Shown here one piece after another: positions 1 through 5,141 of a DNA stretch of 5,141 bases. This stretch comes from Deltaproteobacteria bacterium. GTDB lineage: Bacteria; Desulfobacterota; Binatia; UBA9968. Every line of letters begins with the position of its first letter. Within the stretch, counting starts at the first letter, position 1. A program made the position numbers and the translations under genes. Where the stretch lies: positions 1 to 5,141 of the forward strand of contig JAHKKJ010000325.1 in assembly GCA_020027655.1 (NCBI GenBank). Reading direction: 5' to 3'. The notes beneath the pieces are model-generated. The model was not told the origin of the DNA. It was given only the letters and a program-made list of their open reading frames with translations, and made no database searches.

Positions 1-939
1 TTATCCCTCTTCGAATCCAAACAGCGCCTTCGCGTTCTGATAGTAGATCTTTTCTTTGTCCGCTTTTGGGATGTCCAGCTCTTTCATCTCTTTTAAGGTC
101 ATCGGGTAAAACTGATCATCTTTCCCATCGCGGCCATGGGGATAGTCCGCGCCGAAGAGAATCTGGTCGGCGCCCACCGTATCGTAGACGAGCTTGATAA
201 AAGCCGCGCGAATCGGCCCGGCGGTGTCGTAGTAGATCTTTTTAAAATATTTTTCCGGCTCCTGCTTGCATTCCGGATTGCCTTCGCGCCAGTTGAGCCG
301 GTCGAGATACAAGAGAATCATACCACCCAGATGCGAGGCGATGAGCTTGAGGTTCGGGTAGCGATCAAAAACGCCGCAATAAACAATACGCGAAAGTGCC
401 AAAGTGCTGTCGGTGGGCCAGAGAATTTTTTGATGCAGCGAATATTTGTTCCAGTTGGCCTGGCAAGGCGCGTTGGCCGGATGAAGAAACAGCGGCTTGT
501 CCCCGGCTGCCAAGGCGTCCCAGAACGGCTTGAACTCAGCCTCATCGAGATATTTTCCATCCAAGTTGGTCGGCATCATCACGCCATGCATGCCTAGTTC
601 CTTGGTGCATCGGTGCAGCTCTCTCACGCAGTCGTCCATGTCAACCATCGGCAGCCGCGCGAAGGCTTTGAAGCGATGCGGATATTTCGCATGCGCGTCG
701 GCAAAGGAGTCGTTGAGAATTCGGCAAAGCTCCAAAGCTTTGCCGCGGTCGCCTGCCTTCTCAATCCTCCCGCCGGTGTTGGAAAGAACACCGATGTCGA
801 TGCCGTATTGATCCATGACGTTGAGATACTCCCGGTGATCGAAAGCGTGGAAGCCCACCCCTCTAACGTCATTTTTCGCTTCGGGCATAAGCTCGAGAAA
901 CTTACCGGGAAACGCATGAAAGTGAGTATCGATAATCAT
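1..939 (-). CDS. ACMSD-like metal-dependent amidohydrolase (Amidohydro_2)
   Basis: This is a complete 312-residue cytoplasmic protein with no signal peptide. It has the metal-site layout of the Amidohydro_2 family, which includes aminocarboxymuconate-semialdehyde decarboxylase (ACMSD), gamma-resorcylate decarboxylase and 2-pyrone-4,6-dicarboxylate lactonase. Visible landmarks are the N-terminal DTHFH motif (metal-ligand pair H6 and H8), FLHP (H153), ASHLGG (H203, the position of the family's catalytic histidine), YYDT (237-239 region) and LFGADYPH (D265, the late metal-binding aspartate). The length is close to the roughly 330 residues of ACMSD. The ATG start is supported by GAGGAG five bases upstream (945-950, minus strand) and by the usual N-terminal position of the HxH motif. 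It lies 43 bases downstream of the binding-protein gene on the same strand and is probably co-transcribed with it. Family members do either non-oxidative decarboxylation or hydrolysis. The sequence does not decide between these, and the substrate is unknown; an aromatic or muconate-type acid is my inference. All expected metal ligands are present, so it should be active. Confidence 0.93.
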   Translation of the reverse strand: MIIDTHFHAFPGKFLELMPEAKNDVRGVGFHAFDHREYLNVMDQYGIDIGVLSNTGGRIEKAGDRGKALELCRILNDSFADAHAKYPHRFKAFARLPMVDMDDCVRELHRCTKELGMHGVMMPTNLDGKYLDEAEFKPFWDALAAGDKPLFLHPANAPCQANWNKYSLHQKILWPTDSTLALSRIVYCGVFDRYPNLKLIASHLGGMILLYLDRLNWREGNPECKQEPEKYFKKIYYDTAGPIRAAFIKLVYDTVGADQILFGADYPHGRDGKDDQFYPMTLKEMKELDIPKADKEKIYYQNAKALFGFEEG

Positions 940-982
940 GGCCTCTCCTCTTTATACCGCAGTGCACAAGCAGGTCGATTAT

Positions 983-1978
983 TTACTTATACCTCCGCGC
1001 CATTTCGTCAAAGAATTTTTCCGCTTCCAATTCCTGAAGAAAACTGAGATCGACGAATTGCTCCGGCTTGGCGTTCTTTGCCTGTGCGATCTGCGGCGCG
1101 GACATGTCGATGAGATTCTGTATGCCTCTCATCGTCGGATACGGCTTCTTGGGCGTTCTTTTCAGATAGTGCAGGTAGGAGTAGTCGAGCACTTCCTGAT
1201 CGTTGGTGCGCATATAGCGGCCGAGACTCTTCAAGGTCGGCTGCTTGTTGGAAAAAATGTAATAAATGCCTTCCACGTAGGCTTTCACCGCCGACTTCAC
1301 GATTTCGCGATGCGCTTTGATATAGCTTCGCGACGTGGCCAACCCGCTGCCTTGGACTTCGAAGCCGATGTCGGCCATTTGAATGATTTCCACAAATCCC
1401 GCTTTCAAAGCTTGCGGGACCTCCGAAGGGTTAAAGAAAGTCGCGTCGATTCTTCCGGCACCCATCGCGGCCAGTCGCTCCGGCCCGGTGCCGGTCGGCA
1501 CGAACGCCACATCTTTGTTGGGCTCGAGATTGAATTTCTTGAAGAGAATCAGCGCTGCGTTGTGGGTCGCCGATCCGAAGCCGCTGATGCCGAAGCGCTT
1601 GCCCTTGAGTTGCTCCACCTTCGTGGAGGTTCCTGGACGGGCGAAAACACTTTGGTCGTAAGAGCTTTCCACCGAGCCGACGAGCACGATGTCATGCCCC
1701 TGCAAATTCGCAATGATCACATTGCCGATCGTAACGATGGGGGGATCGCCGCCGGTGAGGGCTTGAATCGCCACCTGCCCGCCGCGCAGAAAGATCAGCT
1801 CCACGTCCAACCCATACTTGCGGAACAGACCCTCGTCCTTCGCCACCCAGAGCTGTCCCTGCCGCGAGCTGATGGATGGATAACCGATGCGGATCTTCTG
1901 GAGCGGTTGAGCGCCAGCGCTGGCCCAGATAAATAACTGGAGCAGTGCGGCAACAAATAGAACACAATCGGTTCTCAT
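983..1978 (-). CDS. ABC transporter substrate-binding protein, NMT1/TauA-like
   Basis: This is a complete 331-residue secreted binding protein of the NMT1/THI5-like (TauA/SsuA) superfamily. The N-terminus is a signal peptide: a short polar start, a hydrophobic core at residues 6-19 and an AGA|QP cleavage site after residue 23. There is no lipobox cysteine, so the mature protein should be soluble in the periplasm. Lobe-one landmarks are WVAKDEGLFRKYGLDVEL (44-61), IQALTGG (71-77) and LKGKRFGISGFGSATH (124-139), which is typical of the second helix-strand of this fold. GRIDA (165-169) follows. Relatives bind taurine, alkanesulfonates, pyrimidine thiamin precursors or aromatic acids, and the ligand here cannot be read from the sequence. 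No permease or ATPase gene adjoins it. It is the first gene of a minus-strand pair with the amidohydrolase. Its Shine-Dalgarno sequence is good but unusually distant. It is a clear paralogue of the protein at 4051-5052. Confidence 0.92.
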   Translation of the reverse strand: MRTDCVLFVAALLQLFIWASAGAQPLQKIRIGYPSISSRQGQLWVAKDEGLFRKYGLDVELIFLRGGQVAIQALTGGDPPIVTIGNVIIANLQGHDIVLVGSVESSYDQSVFARPGTSTKVEQLKGKRFGISGFGSATHNAALILFKKFNLEPNKDVAFVPTGTGPERLAAMGAGRIDATFFNPSEVPQALKAGFVEIIQMADIGFEVQGSGLATSRSYIKAHREIVKSAVKAYVEGIYYIFSNKQPTLKSLGRYMRTNDQEVLDYSYLHYLKRTPKKPYPTMRGIQNLIDMSAPQIAQAKNAKPEQFVDLSFLQELEAEKFFDEMARRYK

Positions 1979-1991
1979 GACTGGGTTCGCT

Positions 1992-1997
1992 CTCCTT
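1992..1997 (-). promoter_or_regulatory. Shine-Dalgarno with long spacing, first binding protein
   Basis: AAGGAG on the minus strand lies 13 bases before the ATG at 1978, longer than the common 5-9. No ATG or GTG codon lies in frame within the next 30 bases upstream, and the signal peptide begins exactly at this ATG. The start therefore stands, and the spacing suggests reduced translation efficiency. Confidence 0.6.
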
Positions 1998-2034
1998 ATA
2001 TCAACGGTAATCCAGCGTCAAGGCGATAGCGATA

Positions 2035-2063
2035 TTGACAGGCTCATTTAGCACGTGTTTACT
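2035..2063 (+). promoter_or_regulatory. Candidate sigma70-type promoter for the FAD monooxygenase
   Basis: An exact TTGACA (2035-2040) is followed after exactly 17 bases by TTTACT (2058-2063), which matches four of six positions of the -10 consensus. It points toward the monooxygenase and lies about 200 bases before its preferred ATG. A transcript from here would have a leader that includes the whole palindromic repeat at 2122-2232. The spacing and perfect -35 favour a real site, but such matches also arise by chance, and the sigma preference of this organism is unknown. No equally good minus-strand promoter for the binding-protein/amidohydrolase pair was found in the same region. Confidence 0.35.
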
Positions 2064-2121
2064 TGCCACGATGAGGATTCAAATTGCTGCTTTTGTCGCC
2101 GACCTGCGCGGTAGTCGATCG

Positions 2122-2232
2122 CTCTTTTCCTCTCCCTCCCGGGAGGGAGAGGACTAAGGTGAGGCTGGGCTAGGAGCTTTTAACCCTCACCCCTTCCCTC
2201 TCCCGCAAAGCGGGCGAGGGTGTAAAGAAGAG
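2122..2232. repeat. Nested palindromic intergenic repeat (REP/MITE-like)
   Basis: This segment is built from inverted repeats. A perfect 26-base palindrome lies at 2128-2153 (centre CCC|GGG between 2140 and 2141). A second hairpin has arms 2196-2206 and 2210-2220 with one mismatch and an AAA loop. GGTGAGG (2158-2164) is complementary to CCTCACC (2185-2191), and GGGAGAGG (2145-2152) to CCTCTCCC (2197-2204). The ends CTCTT (2122-2126) and AAGAG (2228-2232) are also complementary. The sequence style (CCCTCACCC and CCCTCTCCC blocks around short hairpins) resembles high-copy intergenic palindromic repeats that I recall from many proteobacterial and related genomes. It encodes no protein that I can see. 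Whether it is mobile, or flanked by a target duplication, cannot be told from a single copy. Confidence 0.7.
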
Positions 2233-3899
2233 TGAACAAAACCGAGGGTACTATTAAAGACGATCCTATGGCCGATTCCACAGCCTCAAAGCGCTACCCT
2301 GTTCTCATTGCCGGCGCTGGGCCGGTCGGTCTTTCGCTAGCGATCGAGCTAGCCTGGCGCGGCATCCGCTGCCTCGTCGTCGAACAAAGTGATGGCGCCG
2401 TCGATTTCCCGACGACCAATCTCGCTAATACCCGGACCTGTGAACATATGCGCCGTTGGGGGTTAGCCGATCGAATGAGGTATGAATCCGGTTACCCCAC
2501 CGATTATCCACGCAACTATCTCTTCGTGACGCGCATGAACGGCTACGAAATCGCGCGCTTCGACCACCCCGCTAACGGCGACCCAAACTCGCGCTCGCCG
2601 TATAGTCCGGAAGGACGATTGTGGATTTCAAAACCGTACTTCGATCCGGTGCTGCATGAATATGTGAGTACGCTTCCGACCGTCGAGGTTCGTTATCAAA
2701 CCGCCATGGAATCCTTTCGGCACGACGACGAGCGGGTGGTGGCCGATATTGTTGACGTTGCGAGCGGCCGACATTCAAGCATCGAAGCCGCATACTTAAT
2801 CGGCTGCGACGGCGGTCGCAGCACGGTCCGGCGCCAGTTGGGCATTCAGTTCGAAGGAGTATTCGCCGAAGGCATGAACGTCGCCGTGTTGTTTCGCTCG
2901 CCGTTATTGTCACTGACCCCCCACGGCCCCGCCGTGCAGTATCAGATTCTCAACCCGCAAGTCCAGGGAGCCATTGCCGCCGTCGATGGCAAGGAGCTTT
3001 GGCGTTTAAATATTCGCGGCGTCAAGCAAGAACAATTGGATTCGCTCAACGCGCCGGAAAAGTTGCGTTTCGCGCTTGGCGAGAATATTCCCTTTGAACT
3101 GCTGGCAGTCCGCCCATGGACAGGACATTGCGTCGTTGCCAAGTCTTATCAAGATAAGCGCGTGTTCCTGGCCGGTGACGCCGCCCATCTGAATTGGCCG
3201 GCGGGGGGCTTCGGCATGAACACCGGTATCGGCGATGCGGTGGATCTCGGCTGGAAGCTTGCAGCGGTTCTCCAAGGATGGGGAGGGACGCACTTGCTTG
3301 ACAGTTACGGCCCGGAACGAAAACCCGTGGCCATGACCAATGTAAAAGAAGCAAGCGAGATGCACGCGGGTTTCGAAACTCAGGTGGCCTTTTCCGCTAT
3401 CCTGGAGGAAAACAGCGAACAGGGGCGAGAACAGCGGGCGAAAGCGCGTGAAGCAATCCTTCGAACCCGCGCCAAGGAGTTTCAAAACGATTCGCCTGGG
3501 ATCGAATTTGGCTATCGCTACAGCCAGTCACCGATCTGCGTTCCCGACGGACCGGAACCCCCACAGGACGACCAAGGCAACTACACGCCGACCACCTGGC
3601 CCGGGTCGCGGGCGCCGCATGTTTGGCTAAAGGACGGCCGCTCGACTCTCGATCTATTCGGCAAAGGCTTTACGTTGCTGGTCCTTTCTTCAAAACCGAC
3701 CGACACCTCAACTTTCACCACCGCCGCAAAGAACGTCGGCCTACCTCTCGCTGTTGTTAGTTTAGACGAGTCAAAGATACGAGAAACTTATGAGCGCCCG
3801 CTGGTTCTGGTGCGCCCCGACGGTCACGTGGCGTGGCGCGGAGATTCCACGCCCGATAACCCTGCCGCTATCATCGATCACGTTCGAGGCGCGGATTGA
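2232..3899 (+). CDS. FAD-dependent aromatic hydroxylase (FAD_binding_3 family)
   Basis: This class A flavoprotein monooxygenase inserts one oxygen atom from O2 into an aromatic ring using NAD(P)H. It is cytoplasmic. Residues are numbered from the GTG at 2232. Visible signatures are the dinucleotide-binding GAGPVG (28-33) with the ribose-binding acid E51, the DG motif GCDGGRSTVR (191-200), and the GD motif LAGDAAH (313-319). The flavin-loop segment PAGGFGMNTGIGDA (323-336) and YGPERKPVA (359-367) follow. The C-terminal part (about 457-555, ending with LVLVRPDGHVAWRG at 524-537) is the thioredoxin-like domain of phenol-hydroxylase-type members. The total length fits the 530-600 residues usual for that group. 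The start is uncertain: an in-frame ATG at 2268 (codon 13, giving 543 residues) is preferred because the GTG sits on the edge of a palindromic repeat. No substrate can be assigned; relatives act on phenols, 3-(3-hydroxyphenyl)propionate, resorcinol and polyketides. It is transcribed divergently from the binding-protein/amidohydrolase pair. Confidence 0.93.
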   Translation: MNKTEGTIKDDPMADSTASKRYPVLIAGAGPVGLSLAIELAWRGIRCLVVEQSDGAVDFPTTNLANTRTCEHMRRWGLADRMRYESGYPTDYPRNYLFVTRMNGYEIARFDHPANGDPNSRSPYSPEGRLWISKPYFDPVLHEYVSTLPTVEVRYQTAMESFRHDDERVVADIVDVASGRHSSIEAAYLIGCDGGRSTVRRQLGIQFEGVFAEGMNVAVLFRSPLLSLTPHGPAVQYQILNPQVQGAIAAVDGKELWRLNIRGVKQEQLDSLNAPEKLRFALGENIPFELLAVRPWTGHCVVAKSYQDKRVFLAGDAAHLNWPAGGFGMNTGIGDAVDLGWKLAAVLQGWGGTHLLDSYGPERKPVAMTNVKEASEMHAGFETQVAFSAILEENSEQGREQRAKAREAILRTRAKEFQNDSPGIEFGYRYSQSPICVPDGPEPPQDDQGNYTPTTWPGSRAPHVWLKDGRSTLDLFGKGFTLLVLSSKPTDTSTFTTAAKNVGLPLAVVSLDESKIRETYERPLVLVRPDGHVAWRGDSTPDNPAAIIDHVRGAD

Positions 3900-3901
3900 A
3901 C

Positions 3902-3924
3902 AACCCGCAACAAGCTGCGGGGTT
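3902..3924 (+). terminator. Stem-loop just after the monooxygenase stop
   Basis: CCCGCA (3904-3909) pairs perfectly with TGCGGG (3916-3921) around a six-base loop. Flanking AA/TT pairs are reachable through a one-base bulge. It begins three bases after the stop codon, a position typical of a terminator or of a 3'-end stabilising hairpin. No U-rich tract follows, so intrinsic termination would be weak. A second possible stem, TAGAAGA (3924-3930) with TCTTCTA (3948-3954), overlaps its end by one base and has a 17-base loop. Confidence 0.4.
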
Positions 3925-4000
3925 AGAAGAAACGATGAGATGACTTGTCTTCTAGGCGTCACTACTGAATGTTTTTATCGGGGGTCCAGTTCTTAAACGG

Positions 4001-4036
4001 CCTGGATTCCCGCTAAAAGCATGCGGGAATGACGGG
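4001..4036. repeat. ATTCCCGC/GCGGGAAT hairpin repeat
   Basis: ATTCCCGC (4006-4013) and GCGGGAAT (4023-4030) form a perfect 8-bp stem with a 9-base loop, in the context CTGGATTCCCGC...GCGGGAATGACGG. This matches the common TGGATTCCCGC-N-GCGGGAATGAC intergenic repeat seen in many bacterial genomes and is similar in core to the dRS3 repeats of Neisseria (ATTCCC-N8-GGGAAT). That comparison is from memory. It sits nine bases before the Shine-Dalgarno sequence of the second binding-protein gene, so if transcribed it would form a hairpin just ahead of the ribosome site. Together with the stem-loops after 3899 it is all I can recognise in the 151-base gap. Confidence 0.65.
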
Positions 4037-4038
4037 CT

Positions 4039-4045
4039 AAGGGAG
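4039..4045 (+). promoter_or_regulatory. Shine-Dalgarno, second binding protein
   Basis: AAGGGAG ends five bases before the ATG at 4051. It fixes that codon as the start, in agreement with the signal peptide that begins there. Confidence 0.75.
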
Positions 4046-4050
4046 ATTCT

Positions 4051-5052
4051 ATGAAACGAACCCGATTGCCTTTTTTTCTCGCCTTTATTCTCTTTTTCGC
4101 TGTCTCCGATTTTCCAGTCCAAGCGGCCACCAAGGTATCCTTTCCTTTTACTCCCATCAGTGCCGCCAGCCTGCCCTGGTGGGTTGCCAAGGAAGCACGC
4201 TACTACGAAAAGCACGGCCTGGACGTGGATATGATCTACGTAGGAGCATCCCCCGTAATCATTCAAGCCATGCTCGGCGGACAAGCTGGGGTAGGAGCGG
4301 GCGGAGGTCCTCCGTTAGTTACCAATGTGTTGCAGGGAGGCGATATCGTACAGGTCGCGACCACCGTTCCCTATGCGATTCAATCGCTGATCGTAAAATC
4401 CGAGATTAGAACACCTGCTGATTTGGCCGGAAAAAAAGTCGGCATTAGCAGGCTCGGAGCGATTCCACACTACACGTTGCAAGCCGTCGTGAAGCTTTAC
4501 AACGTGCAGGGTATCAACATCGTTCAAACCGGCACGACGACGCAAGCGATAACCAGCCTTTCTCAGGGATTGGTCGATGGAATCATCACGTCTGCGCCTT
4601 TTACCTTTCGCCTGATGAAAGATGGGTACCGTGAGCTCGTCAGCCCCAAAGATTTCAAGAAGGCTGGGGTTGAATTTCTCATTCAAGGCTTGGTCGCGCG
4701 AAAATCCTTTGCCGTCAAGAACCGCGAGGTCGTCATCGGCATGATCAAGGCAACCATGGAAGGGGTCAGGCAAATGTTCGCCAACGAGAAGCAAACGAAG
4801 TCGGTGCTGGCCAAATATACCCGACAGACCGATCCGGATATTTTGGATCAGACCTACCGATTCGCGCTTGATGTGTTTATCAAAGATCCCACGGTGACGG
4901 CAGATTCCATCCAACCCATCGTGCAACAGTCGGCGCAATTCAATCTGGTTGACGCCAAATTGGCCACTAGCACGCCGCTGACGGCATACTACGACAACAG
5001 TTACGTCGACGAGCTGAAGCGCTCGGGCTGGTTGGCGGAGCTATGGAAGTAA
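4051..5052 (+). CDS. ABC transporter substrate-binding protein, NMT1/TauA-like (second paralogue)
   Basis: This is a complete 333-residue secreted binding protein of the same NMT1/TauA/SsuA superfamily as the one at 983-1978. The signal peptide has a basic start (K2, R3, R5), a hydrophobic core at 6-18 and a likely VQA|AT cleavage after residue 25. No lipobox cysteine is present, so a soluble periplasmic protein is expected. WVAKEARYYEKHGLDVDM occupies 44-61 and IQAMLGG 71-77, exactly the positions of the equivalent blocks in the paralogue. By hand count 16 of 34 residues over 44-77 are identical. LAGKKVGISRLGAIPHY (125-141) is the next conserved block. After the shared scaffold the proteins diverge, including a glycine-rich stretch at 81-86 here, so the ligands are probably different. 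It lies 151 bases after the monooxygenase on the same strand, with hairpins between, so co-transcription is possible but unproven. No permease or ATPase gene is in view; downstream sequence could hold one. Ligand unknown. Confidence 0.92.
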   Translation: MKRTRLPFFLAFILFFAVSDFPVQAATKVSFPFTPISAASLPWWVAKEARYYEKHGLDVDMIYVGASPVIIQAMLGGQAGVGAGGGPPLVTNVLQGGDIVQVATTVPYAIQSLIVKSEIRTPADLAGKKVGISRLGAIPHYTLQAVVKLYNVQGINIVQTGTTTQAITSLSQGLVDGIITSAPFTFRLMKDGYRELVSPKDFKKAGVEFLIQGLVARKSFAVKNREVVIGMIKATMEGVRQMFANEKQTKSVLAKYTRQTDPDILDQTYRFALDVFIKDPTVTADSIQPIVQQSAQFNLVDAKLATSTPLTAYYDNSYVDELKRSGWLAELWK

Positions 5053-5141
5053 AGAATCGAACGGGCGTTGCGCTGGCAACCTGACGGCAAAACGAATTTG
5101 ACAGCGCCTGTGCTCTTTGTTATTCCGACCATCGACGAATC
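5053..5141. other. Trailing non-coding or undetermined end of window
   Basis: The 89 bases after the second binding-protein stop contain no convincing gene. Short reading frames run off the window edge on both strands but have no recognisable protein motif. A 5-bp stem (GTTGC 5067-5071 with GCAAC 5076-5080) lacks a T tract. Whether the next gene is a permease or ATPase partner cannot be seen. Confidence 0.5.

Noticed and set aside
938..1936. 332-residue open frame on the plus strand opposite the first binding-protein gene
   Set aside because: It is exactly antisense to a clear secreted binding protein with signal peptide and conserved blocks. Its translation is rich in R, H and L with no domain motif, as expected of a codon-bias shadow.
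1995..2021. Minus-strand TTGACG (2016-2021) with TATAAG (1995-2000) as promoter of the binding-protein/amidohydrolase pair
   Set aside because: The spacing is only 15 bases, and the -10 element would overlap the Shine-Dalgarno sequence, so the transcript would start after the ribosome site.
2122..2232. CRISPR array or tRNA in the divergent intergenic region
   Set aside because: There are no regularly spaced direct repeats and no cloverleaf. The structure is inverted repeats only.
3006..3485. 159-residue minus-strand open frame inside the monooxygenase gene
   Set aside because: It lies opposite the conserved GD motif and flavin-loop region of the monooxygenase and has no features of its own.
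4315..4938. 207-residue minus-strand open frame inside the second binding-protein gene
   Set aside because: It is a shadow of a well-supported gene, with a composition typical of reverse-strand translation and no recognisable motif.
5067..5080. Small stem-loop after the second binding-protein gene as a terminator
   Set aside because: The stem is only five base pairs and no T tract follows.
5098..5126. TTGACA-N17-TATTCC as a promoter for a gene beyond the window
   Set aside because: The -35 is perfect but the -10 matches only three of six positions and lacks the final T. With no downstream gene visible it cannot be supported.

Overview
The window is about 5.1 kb of ordinary, moderately GC-rich bacterial chromosome with four complete genes and three short non-coding stretches. 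Two genes encode secreted ABC-transporter substrate-binding proteins of the NMT1/TauA/SsuA type. One encodes an ACMSD-like metal-dependent amidohydrolase (Amidohydro_2), and one a large FAD-dependent aromatic-ring hydroxylase. From memory, such solute-binding proteins and amidohydrolases without adjacent transporter genes are very numerous in uncultured soil and sediment lineages formerly lumped as Deltaproteobacteria (Binatota, Tectomicrobia and similar). That placement is an inference; no rRNA or marker gene is present. Signal peptides with AxA-type cleavage sites and Shine-Dalgarno sequences indicate a bacterium.

Layout. The minus strand carries a two-gene unit: the first binding protein (983-1978), then the amidohydrolase (1-939), 43 bases apart. 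A 253-base divergent intergenic region (1979-2231) separates it from the plus-strand FAD monooxygenase (most likely starting at ATG 2268, ending 3899). The half of this region nearer the monooxygenase is filled by a nested palindromic repeat (about 2122-2232). The other half has a candidate plus-strand promoter. A 151-base gap (3900-4050) holds two stem-loops and an ATTCCCGC-type repeat hairpin. It is followed by the second binding protein (4051-5052). The last 89 bases hold no gene that can be supported.

How the genes may work together: the gene set fits uptake and breakdown of a small aromatic or heteroaromatic compound. The binding proteins would capture a ligand outside the inner membrane, the flavoprotein would hydroxylate a ring, and the amidohydrolase would decarboxylate or hydrolyse an acid intermediate. 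This is inferred only from family membership and adjacency. No permease or ATPase gene, ring-cleavage dioxygenase or regulator is visible, so the substrate cannot be named. I found no evidence of a novel defence, mobile or RNA-based system. The most unusual non-coding feature is the palindromic element abutting the monooxygenase start, which also makes the longest open reading frame's GTG start doubtful.
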